Source: Sandarakinorhabdus sp. AAP62
GTDB lineage: Bacteria > Pseudomonadota > Alphaproteobacteria > Sphingomonadales > Sphingomonadaceae
Reading direction: 5' to 3'
Length of the DNA stretch: 64,000 nt
Assembly: GCF_000331225.1 (NCBI RefSeq)
Contig: NZ_ANFY01000011.1
Span: forward strand, 1 to 64,000
The position numbers were made by a program, and so were the translations under genes. The notes under the pieces were generated by a model. It was not told the origin of the DNA, did not search any database, and saw only the letters and a program-made list of their open reading frames with translations. Shown here piece after piece: positions 25,177-33,045 of this stretch; the stretch's first letter is position 1; each line of letters begins with the position of its first letter.

Positions 25177-26628
25177 ATGAGCCGACATCTTCAACCACGC
25201 GGCCGCCGGGTCAAGGTGCTTGCCACGCTGGGCCCGGCTTCGGCCAGCGAGGAGATGATTGGCAAGCTGCACGCCGCCGGTGCCGATGCCTTTCGCGTGA
25301 ACATGAGCCACGGCAGCCACGAAAGCCAGGGCAAGCTGATCCAGGCCGTGCGCGCCGTGGAAAAGGCCAATGGCCGCCCGATCGCCATCCTCGCCGATCT
25401 GCAGGGGCCGAAACTGCGCGTCGGCCGCGTGGCCGGCAGTGGCGCCGAGCTGGTGAAGGGCCAGGCCTTCCGCTTTGATCGCAGCTCGGCGCCGGGCGAC
25501 GCCACCCGCGTGTGCCTGCCGCACAAGGAGATTTTCGCCGCGCTCACCCCCGGCGCCCGCCTGCTGGTGGACGATGGCAAGGTGGTGCTGCGGGCCACGG
25601 CGGTTTCGGCCGAAGCCATTGATTGCATCGTGGAAGTGCCCGGCCTCATCAAGGACAACAAGGGCGTCAACGTGCCCGACGTGGTGGTGCCGCTGCCGGC
25701 GCTGACCCCCAAGGACCGGGCCGATCTCGCCTTCGCGCTCGATTGCGGCGTGGACTGGGTGGCGCTGAGCTTTGTGCAGCGCCCGGAAGACGTTGCCGAA
25801 GCCCGTCGCCTGATCGGTGGCAAGGCGCTGCTGCTGGCCAAGATCGAGAAGCCGGCAGCGCTGGAGCGGCTGGAGGAAATTTTGGAAATCGCCGATGCGG
25901 TGATGGTGGCGCGTGGCGATCTGGGCGTGGAACTGCCGCCACAGAATGTGCCGCCGGCGCAAAAGCGTATCGTCGCCATGGCGCGCAGCCAGGGCAAGCC
26001 GGTGGTGGTGGCGACACAGATGCTGGAATCGATGATCACCAGCCCGTCCCCCACCCGCGCCGAAGTATCGGACGTGGCGACTGCCATCTATGACGGGGCC
26101 GATGCCGTGATGCTGTCGGCCGAAAGCGCCGCCGGGTCGTGGCCGGTGGAGGCCGTGAGCATGATGGACGCCATCGCCGCCCAGGTGGAGGCCGATCCCA
26201 GCTATCACGGCCGGGTGCATTTCACCGAAGTCGCCGCCGGCCGCTCGACGCCGGCCGCCATCACCGCTGCTGCCGCCGATATCAGCCGCACCATCGGGGC
26301 GCGGGCCATCGTGTGCTTCACCATTTCCGGCTCCACCGCCAGCAGAGCCGCCCGGGAACGGCCGTCGGTGCCGGTGCTGTGCCTCACCCCCAGCCAGACG
26401 ACGGCGCGGCGCATGGGGCTGGTGTGGGGCGTTCATGCCGTCACCACCCGCGACGTTGGCAGCTTTGAAGAGATGGTCGCCAAATCCAAGCGCATGGCGC
26501 TGCGCACCGGCCTGGCGCGCGGTGGTGACCCGCTGGTGCTGATTGCCGGCGTGCCGTTTTCAACGCCGGGCACCACCAATGTGGTGCATGTCGTGCGGCT
26601 GACCGGCGACGAGCTGAAGAATTATTGA
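25177..26628 (+). CDS. pyk: pyruvate kinase
   Basis: Pyruvate kinase makes pyruvate and ATP from phosphoenolpyruvate. The 483-residue protein has KVLATLGPAS and DAFRVNMSHGSHE at the N-terminus, the B domain, the active-site lysine segment LLAKIEKPAALERLEEI, the metal-binding VMVARGDLGVELP, ATQMLESMI and a C-terminal allosteric domain ending VVHVVRLTGDELKNY. The ATG at 25177 is chosen over an upstream GTG at 25144. A family A palindrome follows the stop and may end transcription toward the convergent HAD gene. Confidence 0.97.
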   Translation: MSRHLQPRGRRVKVLATLGPASASEEMIGKLHAAGADAFRVNMSHGSHESQGKLIQAVRAVEKANGRPIAILADLQGPKLRVGRVAGSGAELVKGQAFRFDRSSAPGDATRVCLPHKEIFAALTPGARLLVDDGKVVLRATAVSAEAIDCIVEVPGLIKDNKGVNVPDVVVPLPALTPKDRADLAFALDCGVDWVALSFVQRPEDVAEARRLIGGKALLLAKIEKPAALERLEEILEIADAVMVARGDLGVELPPQNVPPAQKRIVAMARSQGKPVVVATQMLESMITSPSPTRAEVSDVATAIYDGADAVMLSAESAAGSWPVEAVSMMDAIAAQVEADPSYHGRVHFTEVAAGRSTPAAITAAAADISRTIGARAIVCFTISGSTASRAARERPSVPVLCLTPSQTTARRMGLVWGVHAVTTRDVGSFEEMVAKSKRMALRTGLARGGDPLVLIAGVPFSTPGTTNVVHVVRLTGDELKNY

Positions 26629-26642
26629 GGGGGCAGAGCATT

Positions 26643-26721
26643 ACCCTCCCCCAACCCCTCCCTGGCAGGGAGGGGTGAAGTGGTGCTCCCCTCCCTGTCC
26701 AGGGAGGGGTTGGGGGAGGGT
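26643..26721. repeat. palindromic repeat family A, copy 4 (between convergent genes)
   Basis: A full unit with arms ACCCTCCCCCAACCCCTCCC and GGGAGGGGTTGGGGGAGGGT, between the 3' ends of pyk and the HAD hydrolase gene. In RNA it would form a very stable hairpin from either strand and could serve as a bidirectional terminator or mRNA 3'-end protector. Confidence 0.9.
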
Positions 26722-26738
26722 GCCGAGCGCAGCGAGAC

Positions 26739-27347
26739 TCACGCCAGCAGGCCGAGCCGCGCCAATTCCGCCGCCAGCGGTTCTCGGCCGGTGAACAGGT
26801 GACCGAGGAAGCCATTGGCCTGCGCCGCCATCACATTGTCGGCGCGGTCATCGATGAAGATGGCGTCACCTGGCTCCAGACCAAAGCGGCGCAGCGCCAG
26901 CTGATAGATGGCGGGATCGGGCTTTGCCAGACGCTCCGTGCCGGACACGACAATATCGATGAAATGATCGAACACCGGCCATTCGGGCCGGAATTGCGCC
27001 CAGAATTCATGGCTGAAATTGGTGATGGCAAACAGCGGCACACCGCGCGCGGCCAGCCGTTCCACCAGTTCCACCATGCCGGGAATCGGGCCAGGCACGG
27101 TTTCGTTGAAGCGCGGGCCATAGAGGCGGATCAGATCGGCTTCGGCCGGAAAGCGGTCGATCAGTTCGGCGCTGGTTTCGGCAAATGGCCGGCCCATGTC
27201 GTGCTGGAAATGCCATTCCGGCGTGACGACATTGGCAAGGAACCAATCCAGCCGCGCCGGATCAGCGATGAAGCGGGCATAGAAGGCGCGCACATCCCAA
27301 TCGACGATGACATTGCCGATATCGAAGACGACCGCACGCAGCATCAT
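26739..27347 (-). CDS. HAD-superfamily hydrolase (haloacid-dehalogenase-like, YihX type)
   Basis: A 202-residue HAD phosphatase or dehalogenase. Motif I is VVFDIGNVIVDWD with the DxG variant typical of YihX-like enzymes, motif II FAITNFSHEFW, motif III lysine in RLAKPDPAIYQLAL and motif IV IFIDDRADNV. Asp in motif I position +2 is replaced by Gly (DIG), known for phosphatases such as YihX acting on sugar phosphates. The start is one of two ATGs at 27347/27344. It shares its direction with rpmJ but lies beyond the rpmJ terminator. Confidence 0.86.
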   Translation of the reverse strand: MMLRAVVFDIGNVIVDWDVRAFYARFIADPARLDWFLANVVTPEWHFQHDMGRPFAETSAELIDRFPAEADLIRLYGPRFNETVPGPIPGMVELVERLAARGVPLFAITNFSHEFWAQFRPEWPVFDHFIDIVVSGTERLAKPDPAIYQLALRRFGLEPGDAIFIDDRADNVMAAQANGFLGHLFTGREPLAAELARLGLLA

Positions 27348-27364
27348 GAGGGCCCAGAAACAGC

Positions 27365-27393
27365 AAAACCCCCGCCGGATGGCAGGGGTTTGC
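27365..27393 (-). terminator. intrinsic terminator of rpmJ
   Basis: On the minus strand AAACCCC, TGCC, a short loop, GGCG and GGGGTTTT form a stem-loop ending in a run of T. It lies about 40 bases after the rpmJ stop and just upstream of the HAD gene start. Confidence 0.7.
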
Positions 27394-27432
27394 AAGGCAA
27401 CGCGCCAGCCACAATGGCTGGCAGCGGCAACA

Positions 27433-27558
27433 TCAGCCCTGGCGGGCCTTGAAGCGGCGGTTGGTCTTGTTGATCACATAGGTGCGGCCACGGCGGCGCA
27501 CGACCTGGCAATCACGGTGGCGGCCCTTGAGGCTCTTGAGGCTGTTGCGGATCTTCAT
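27433..27558 (-). CDS. rpmJ: 50S ribosomal protein L36 (zinc-free type)
   Basis: A 41-residue ribosomal protein of the large subunit, too short for usual ORF cut-offs. The sequence runs [20 protein letters not shown], then [20 protein letters not shown], then G. This is the alphaproteobacterial, YkgO-like form that keeps one cysteine and lacks the CxxC...C/H zinc site. A stop codon (TGA) and a good hairpin terminator follow. It is divergent from the RidA gene. Confidence 0.95.
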   Translation of the reverse strand: MKIRNSLKSLKGRHRDCQVVRRRGRTYVINKTNRRFKARQG

Positions 27559-27705
27559 GATCAATCCCGGCAAGTGAATCGGTGGTCGAAAGGAACCGGC
27601 GAGCTAAGGGAGGCAGCCGGCTTTGTCAACCGATGGCGACATTTGCCAGCGTCTCCTGTGTATGAGACGCTTTCGCTATTCCACATTGAATGGGGAGACT
27701 CCACC

Positions 27706-28101
27706 ATGGAACGCCGTGCGATCAATCCCACACCCTGGCTTGCCAATTTCAGTGTGAGTCACGCCATCGAGGTGAAGGGCGGAAGCCGAACGCTCTATCT
27801 TTCCGGGCAAACGTCCACCGCTGCCGACGGATCCTCCCTCCATGCCGGCGACCTGGTGGCCCAGTTTGCCACTGCCTGGGCCAATCTCAAGGAGGCACTG
27901 GCCGCGGCTGACATGACGCCGACCAACGTGGTGCGCCTCAACTTCTATACCACCGATGTCGAGCAATTCATGGCCAAGGCCGGTGAAATCGTGCCGATCT
28001 ATGCGGCCGATGGCGTGCAGCCGACGTGCACGCTGCTGGGCGTGACACGTCTGTTCGATCCCGCCTTGATGATCGAACTGGAAGCGACGGCGGTCGCCTG
28101 A
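27706..28101 (+). CDS. RidA family protein
   Basis: A 131-residue protein of the RidA/YjgF family, trimeric enzymes that hydrolyse reactive enamine/imine intermediates. The parts LYLSGQTSTAADG, GDLVAQFATAWANLKEALAAA and VVRLNFYTTDVEQF match the family, and TCTLLGVTRLFDPALMIELEATAV gives the C-terminal strand. The usual substrate arginine of RidA (about position 105) seems to be the R of VTRLFD; this is unsure. The ATG at 27706 follows GGGGAG. Confidence 0.88.
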   Translation: MERRAINPTPWLANFSVSHAIEVKGGSRTLYLSGQTSTAADGSSLHAGDLVAQFATAWANLKEALAAADMTPTNVVRLNFYTTDVEQFMAKAGEIVPIYAADGVQPTCTLLGVTRLFDPALMIELEATAVA

Positions 28102-28171
28102 ACCACCCTTGCTTGGCCGCAGCTGAAGTGCGACCAGACGGGTACTGATGCGCGCCAGTTGAGTGAAGCCA

Positions 28172-28777
28172 ATGACCCGCCACATGATTTTCCCTGCCCT
28201 TATGGCCGCCCTGCTGGTGCCGGTTAAGGCCCATGCCGCCACCGTGAAGGTGGAGTTGGCACGCTTCCATATCCTGGCGCCGCCGGCTCCGTCGCTGGCG
28301 GGCAGCAGCATCATGGTGGAGCCGGCCGATCCGGCGGCGGTATCCTCGCTTCAGTTCGGCGCACTGGCGGCAGCGGCCAATGCGGAACTGGCGCGCGCCG
28401 GTTTCAAGCTGATGGCCGCTGGCCAACCGGCCGATCATGTTGCCCGCATCAGCCTGACCGGCACCAGCGAGGTGGTGCGCAAACGTTCCCCCATCTCCAT
28501 TGGCGTGGGCGGCAGTACCGGTGGCTGGAACGGCGGCGTGGGCGGCGGTGTGTCCTTCCCGATCGGCGGCGGCACCCGCATGGTGACCGCCGCGCAGCTG
28601 ACCATGCAGATCCGCCGGGTGCGCGACAACAGCGTGCTGTGGGAAGGCCGGGCCAGTGCCATTGCGCCCGGCCCGGATGCGCTCAGCGCCGCGCCGGTGC
28701 TGCTGCAGGCCTTGCTCAAGGGCTTTCCCGGCGGCAATGGCCAAAGCGAGACGGTAAAGGTGAAGACGACCCCATGA
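28172..28777 (+). CDS. exported DUF4136-like protein
   Basis: A 201-residue protein with a signal peptide (MTRHMIFPALMAALLVPVKA). The body resembles DUF4136 lipoprotein-like proteins: VKVELARFHIL near the mature start, a central glycine-rich SIGVGGSTGGWNGGVGGGV, and VLWEGRASAIA near the end. No lipobox cysteine is visible, so it is probably a soluble periplasmic protein. A GTG lies nine bases upstream of the chosen ATG. Its stop overlaps the start of the M14 carboxypeptidase gene (ATGA). Function unknown. Confidence 0.65.
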   Translation: MTRHMIFPALMAALLVPVKAHAATVKVELARFHILAPPAPSLAGSSIMVEPADPAAVSSLQFGALAAAANAELARAGFKLMAAGQPADHVARISLTGTSEVVRKRSPISIGVGGSTGGWNGGVGGGVSFPIGGGTRMVTAAQLTMQIRRVRDNSVLWEGRASAIAPGPDALSAAPVLLQALLKGFPGGNGQSETVKVKTTP

Positions 28778-29904
28778 TCAGTATCGACAGCGCGTTCGAC
28801 TCCGGCAACATCAGAATCGAGCGCATCAGCGGCCCGCACGACATCGTGCTGAGCATCCCAAAGGACGCGCACAGCGACTTCTACCAATGGTTCCATTTCC
28901 GCCTGTCGGGCGCCAGGGGCCAGCGCTGCCTGATCCGCATCATCGATCTGAAGGGCAGCGCCTATCCCGATGGCTGGCCGGGCTATCGCGCCGCCATGTC
29001 GGCCGATCGCCAGCGCTGGACGCGAGCGAAGACCAGTTACGACCCGTCATCAGCCAACGGCACGCTGACCATCGAAGTGACACCCGAGGTGGACCAACTC
29101 TGGTTTGCCTATTTCGCGCCCTACAGCCTGGAACGGCACCATGATCTGATCGCCCGCATGGCGGCGGCGCCGGGCGTTGCTGCCGATGTGCTGGGCCACA
29201 GCCTAGATGGCCGGCCGATTGATCGACTGGTCATGGGCACGGGTGCAAAGACCATCTGGCTCTATGCCCGCCAGCATCCGGGCGAAAGCATGGCGCAATG
29301 GTGGATGGAAGGTGCGTTGGAGCGACTGACCGATCCCCATGACCCGGTGGCACGAAAGCTCCGCCAACTGGCCACGTTCCACATCGTGCCCAACATGAAT
29401 CCGGATGGCAGTATCCGCGGCCATTTGCGCTGCAACGCGGCCGGCGTGAACCTCAACCGCGAATGGGCCGCGCCATCGGCGGAAAAATCGCCGGAAGTGT
29501 TGTGCGTGCTGGGTGCGATGGACAAGACCGGCTGTGACCTTGCCATGGATGTGCACGGCGACGAGGCCATCCCGCAGGTGTTCATCGCCGGCTTTGAAGG
29601 CATCCCGTCGATCACCAACAAGCAACTGGCGCTGCTGGCCGATTACAAGATGCGGCTGGCGCGGATCACGCCGGATTTCCAGACAGCCAAGGGCTATCCC
29701 ATCGCCCGCCCCGGCACTGCCAACCTTGCGATGAGCACCAACCAGTTGGCCGAACGCTTCGGCTGCGTGGCGATGACGCTGGAAATGCCGTTCAAGGACA
29801 ATGACGATCTGCCCTGCCCCGACCATGGCTGGTCGCCGGAACGATCGAAGCTGCTGGGCCGCGATTGCCTGGCCGCCATGTTGGAGATCATGCCCGATCT
29901 GTGA
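28774..29904 (+). CDS. M14-family zinc carboxypeptidase (cytosolic carboxypeptidase-like)
   Basis: A 376-residue protein. Residues 1 to about 120 form the beta-sandwich N-domain of cytosolic carboxypeptidases (starting FDSGNIRIERI), then the M14 domain has the zinc ligands HPGESMAQWWMEG (HxxE) and a later His in DLAMDVHGDE, with the substrate segment NREWAAPSAEKSPEVLC and catalytic Glu in VAMTLEMPFKDN. No signal peptide is seen, so it works in the cytoplasm, probably trimming acidic or C-terminal residues. It is coupled to the upstream DUF4136-like gene by ATGA. Confidence 0.9.
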   Translation: MISIDSAFDSGNIRIERISGPHDIVLSIPKDAHSDFYQWFHFRLSGARGQRCLIRIIDLKGSAYPDGWPGYRAAMSADRQRWTRAKTSYDPSSANGTLTIEVTPEVDQLWFAYFAPYSLERHHDLIARMAAAPGVAADVLGHSLDGRPIDRLVMGTGAKTIWLYARQHPGESMAQWWMEGALERLTDPHDPVARKLRQLATFHIVPNMNPDGSIRGHLRCNAAGVNLNREWAAPSAEKSPEVLCVLGAMDKTGCDLAMDVHGDEAIPQVFIAGFEGIPSITNKQLALLADYKMRLARITPDFQTAKGYPIARPGTANLAMSTNQLAERFGCVAMTLEMPFKDNDDLPCPDHGWSPERSKLLGRDCLAAMLEIMPDL

Positions 29905-29977
29905 ACGACCTTGGCGCTTTGGTGGGGTGACGGGCGCTGGCGACGGCCCCTATCGTGCCGGCCAAAGGGAGAGCGCC

Positions 29978-30778
29978 ATGACCTATACCCATATCCTGTT
30001 CGACGAAGCCGAAGGCATCGCCACCATCACCCTCAACCGTCCGCAGGTGATGAACGCGCTCCATATCGGCGTGATCAGCGAAATGATCGACGCGGTGGAT
30101 CGGGTGCGGGATGAAGGCAGCGCCCGCGTGCTGGTGCTCACCGGCGCGGGCCGGGCCTTCTGTTCGGGTGCCGATCTGGCCGGGGGCGGCGCCGGGGGCG
30201 GCGCGCAACGCTCTGGCCCGCCCGACGCCGGCGCCGTGCTGGAAACCCATTTCAACCCGTTGCTGGAGCGGCTGTTCGCGCTGCCGGTGCCGTTCATCAC
30301 CTCGGTCAATGGCGCCGCGGCGGGTGCCGGCTGTTCCTATGCGCTGGCCGGCGACATCGTGATTGCCGGCAAATCCGCCTATTTTCTGCAGGCTTTCGTC
30401 AACATCGGGCTGGTGCCCGACGTTGGTTCGACCTGGCTGTTGCCGCGCCTCGCTGGCCGCGCGCGGGCGCAGGCGATGATGATGCTGGGCGAACGGATCC
30501 CAGCTGAAACCGCGCTGGATTGGGGCATGGTGTACAAGGTGGTCGACGATGCCGATCTCGCCGCCGCCACCCGCGCCGTGGCCGAGAAACTGGCGAAAGG
30601 GCCGACCAGATCCTATGCGCTGATCCGTCAGGGCATCCGCGATTGCCTGGATGTATCGCTGTCCGAAGGCCTGATGGTCGAGCGCCGCAATCAGCTGAAA
30701 GCTGGCCGCAGCGCCGATTTCATCGAAGGGGTGAGCGCCTTCCTGCAGAAGCGGCCCGCCGCGTTCACAGGGAAGTAG
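29978..30778 (+). CDS. enoyl-CoA hydratase/isomerase family protein (PaaG-like)
   Basis: A 266-residue crotonase-fold enzyme. The oxyanion-hole segments are GAGRAFCSGADLAGG and SVNGAAAGAGCSYALAGDIV, and the catalytic position is Asp in IGLVPDVGSTWLLPRL, as in PaaG-type isomerases and unlike the Glu of true hydratases. The insertion GGGAGGGAQRSGPPDAG lengthens the active-site loop. The ATG at 29978 follows AAAGGGAGAG. It stands alone, with a family A palindrome after it and the convergent alcohol dehydrogenase gene. Confidence 0.88.
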   Translation: MTYTHILFDEAEGIATITLNRPQVMNALHIGVISEMIDAVDRVRDEGSARVLVLTGAGRAFCSGADLAGGGAGGGAQRSGPPDAGAVLETHFNPLLERLFALPVPFITSVNGAAAGAGCSYALAGDIVIAGKSAYFLQAFVNIGLVPDVGSTWLLPRLAGRARAQAMMMLGERIPAETALDWGMVYKVVDDADLAAATRAVAEKLAKGPTRSYALIRQGIRDCLDVSLSEGLMVERRNQLKAGRSADFIEGVSAFLQKRPAAFTGK

Positions 30779-30796
30779 GGGGTTCGCTCCGCTCAC

Positions 30797-30876
30797 ACCC
30801 TCCCCCAGCCCCTCCCTTGCAGGGAGGGGAGCAGAAGAAGCCTCCCCTCCCTGCAAGGGAGGGGCTGGGGGAGGGT
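30797..30876. repeat. palindromic repeat family A, copy 5 (between convergent genes)
   Basis: A full unit with arms ACCCTCCCCCAGCCCCTCCC and GGGAGGGGCTGGGGGAGGGT: the one-base difference in the left arm is matched by a compensating change in the right arm, so pairing is preserved. It lies between the 3' ends of the enoyl-CoA hydratase and alcohol dehydrogenase genes. Confidence 0.9.
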
Positions 30877-30897
30877 GCCGAGCAGCGCGAGGCCTTC

Positions 30898-32001
30898 TTA
30901 CCTCATCACCAGCACCGGCTTCACCGCCTTGCCACTGGCCATGTCGGCCACGGCCTCGTTGATCGCCTCCAGCGGATATTCCCGCACCAGCGGCGCGTGA
31001 TTGAAGCGGCCGGCGCGGTGGCGGTCGATCAGCCACGGGATGAAGCTCTGCGGATCGGCATCGCCTTCCACCGCGCCCTTCAGCGATCGGCCGCCGAGCA
31101 GCGTGTTGGGATTGAAGGTGATTTCCGTGCCCGGCGCCGTGACGGCCAGCATGGCCAGCTCGCCGCGGCTGGCCAGAGCCTCCAGCCCGGCGCGGATCAC
31201 CGGCGACGCGCCGGTGGTATCGACAATACGATCGATACCGATGGCCACGATCGCACGCAGGGCCGCCATGACATCGCGTCCGTCCGCCAGGATCGTGTGG
31301 GTCGCGCCCAATTGCCGGGCAAGCTCCAGTCGCTCCGCCACCCGGTCGATGGCGATGATGCTGTGGCAGCCGCGATCAACCGCCGCCAGCATCGCCGCCA
31401 GGCCCACCGAGCCGGCGCCCATCACGGCAAAGCTGTGTTCCGCCTGCACGTTGAGGGTATTATAGGCCGTGCCTGCGCCGGTCTGCAGGCCACAACCAAA
31501 GGGCGCCGCCAGGGCGAACGGCACATCGTCGGCCAGTTTCACCGTATTGCGGGCATAGGCGATGGCGTGATCGGCAAAGCTGGATTGGCCGAAGAAGCCG
31601 CCATAGACCGGCTGGCCATTCTGGCGCATCGGCACCCGGCCATCGGGCAGCACGCCGGCATAGTTGAGTGCCATGAAGTTGCTGCAATATTGCGGATGAT
31701 CATGGCCGCAGTTGGCGCAGGCACCGCAACTGGCATAGCTGAGCACCACCCGGTCACCGACCGCCACATGGCGGACACCCGCGCCCACCGCCAGCACCGT
31801 GCCGGCACCTTCATGGCCCAGAACCTGCGGCAGCGGCGTGCCCTGCTCATAACGCTGCACGCCCACATCGGTGAAGCAGATACCGCACGCCGCCAGCTTG
31901 ATCAGCAATTGCCCCGGCCCCGGATCGACCAGTTCCACCTGCTCGATGGCATAGGGGCCACCACGCTGTCGCAATACGGCGGCACGAACGGGCATCGGCA
32001 T
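30898..32001 (-). CDS. zinc-dependent alcohol dehydrogenase (aryl-alcohol type)
   Basis: A 367-residue medium-chain alcohol dehydrogenase. Catalytic zinc ligands are Cys in LAACGICFTDVG, His in LGHEGAGTVLAVG and Cys in PFGCGLQTGAGTAYN; the structural zinc site is CGACANCGHDHPQYC with four cysteines. The nucleotide-binding motif is VMGAGSVGLAAMLAA and the Asp of IIAIDRVAERL selects NAD. The ATG at 32001 follows GGGGAG. It is divergent from the GST gene at 32101. The relatives oxidise aryl or fatty alcohols; the substrate is not shown by sequence. Confidence 0.88.
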   Translation of the reverse strand: MPMPVRAAVLRQRGGPYAIEQVELVDPGPGQLLIKLAACGICFTDVGVQRYEQGTPLPQVLGHEGAGTVLAVGAGVRHVAVGDRVVLSYASCGACANCGHDHPQYCSNFMALNYAGVLPDGRVPMRQNGQPVYGGFFGQSSFADHAIAYARNTVKLADDVPFALAAPFGCGLQTGAGTAYNTLNVQAEHSFAVMGAGSVGLAAMLAAVDRGCHSIIAIDRVAERLELARQLGATHTILADGRDVMAALRAIVAIGIDRIVDTTGASPVIRAGLEALASRGELAMLAVTAPGTEITFNPNTLLGGRSLKGAVEGDADPQSFIPWLIDRHRAGRFNHAPLVREYPLEAINEAVADMASGKAVKPVLVMR

Positions 32002-32100
32002 GGCAAACTCCCCAAATTCCCCAAGATAGTGTCGCGCTTGCAGCTTCGACCCGCAAGCGCCAGATTGCGCATCAGAGCAATATTTTGGGACCAGAACGAC

Positions 32101-32757
32101 ATGATCATTTATGGTGCCGGACTTTCGCCCTTCGTGCGCAAGGTTCTGGCTGTGGCTGCTGAAAAGGGCCTGTCCGTCGAGCTGAAGAACGTTGGCCTGG
32201 GCGATCCCGATCCGGAATTCCGCGCTGCCAGCCCATTCGGCAAGATGCCGGCGCTGCGCGATGGCGACTTCACCCTGGCCGACAGTTCGGCCACCGCCCA
32301 TTATCTGGATGCCAAGGTGCCGGAACCGGCGCTGATCCCGGCCGATCCGCAGCAGCGCGGCCGGGTGGTGTGGTTTGACGAATTTGCCGACACCATTTTC
32401 CAGCCGCCAGCTGCCAAGATCTTCTTCAACCGTGTCGTCGCCCCCATCCTGCAAAAGCGGCCCGGCGACGAAGCCGCCGCCGAGTCTGGCGCGCGAGAGC
32501 TGGAACCGATCCTCGACTGGCTGAACGCGGCGATTCCCGGCGATGGCCATCTTGTCGGCGGGCGCTTCACCCTGGCCGATATTTCGGTGGCCAGCGTGTT
32601 CGTGAATCTGGCCCACGCCGGCTGGCACATCGATGCCGATCGCTGGCCGCGATTGGCGGCTTATGTGGCTGATATTCTTGCCCGCCCCTGCCTTGCCGGG
32701 CTGGTGGCGCGGGAGAATGGCTTCATGGCCCGGCTGACGGCCCCGCGCACCGCTTGA
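32101..32757 (+). CDS. glutathione S-transferase family protein
   Basis: A 218-residue GST. The N-terminal domain MIIYGAGLSPFVRKVLAVAA has the serine of SPF at the likely active site, cis-proline in GKMPALRDGDFTLADSSAT, and a helical C-domain with GRFTLADISVASVFVNLAHAG. It differs clearly from the GST at 23846. It is divergent from the alcohol dehydrogenase, with about 100 bases between, and is followed after 33 bases by xseB. Confidence 0.88.
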   Translation: MIIYGAGLSPFVRKVLAVAAEKGLSVELKNVGLGDPDPEFRAASPFGKMPALRDGDFTLADSSATAHYLDAKVPEPALIPADPQQRGRVVWFDEFADTIFQPPAAKIFFNRVVAPILQKRPGDEAAAESGARELEPILDWLNAAIPGDGHLVGGRFTLADISVASVFVNLAHAGWHIDADRWPRLAAYVADILARPCLAGLVARENGFMARLTAPRTA

Positions 32758-32790
32758 CCACGCGCCCGCGCCCGTCCAGATACGGCGACC

Positions 32791-33033
32791 ATGGAACCGC
32801 CTGCCGCCACCCCGCCCAGTTTCGAGGAAGCTCTGCGCGAACTGGAAGATATCGTGCGCAAGCTGGAATCGGGCGATCTCAGCCTGGATGACAGTATCCG
32901 CCTCTATGAACGCGGACAGGCGCTCAAGTCATTGTGCGAGGCGCGGCTCAATGATGCCCGCATGCGTATCGAACAGATCCAGCAGAGTGCCGCCGGTGAA
33001 GCCGTCGCCACCCGCCCCTTCGACGCGCAATAA
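32791..33033 (+). CDS. xseB: exodeoxyribonuclease VII small subunit
   Basis: XseB is the small subunit of the single-strand-specific exonuclease VII. The 80-residue protein shows the family core SFEEALRELEDIVRKLESGD, LSLDDSIRLYERGQALKSLC and EARLNDARMRIEQI. It is followed after 12 bases by ispA, the same pair seen in many Proteobacteria. The large subunit XseA is not in the window. Confidence 0.95.
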   Translation: MEPPAATPPSFEEALRELEDIVRKLESGDLSLDDSIRLYERGQALKSLCEARLNDARMRIEQIQQSAAGEAVATRPFDAQ

Positions 33034-33045
33034 GGGGGAACGACG

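Noticed and set aside
30520-32100. Upstream part of the frame that ends with the GST at 32757
   Set aside because: It runs antisense through the alcohol dehydrogenase; only the segment from ATG 32101 looks like protein.
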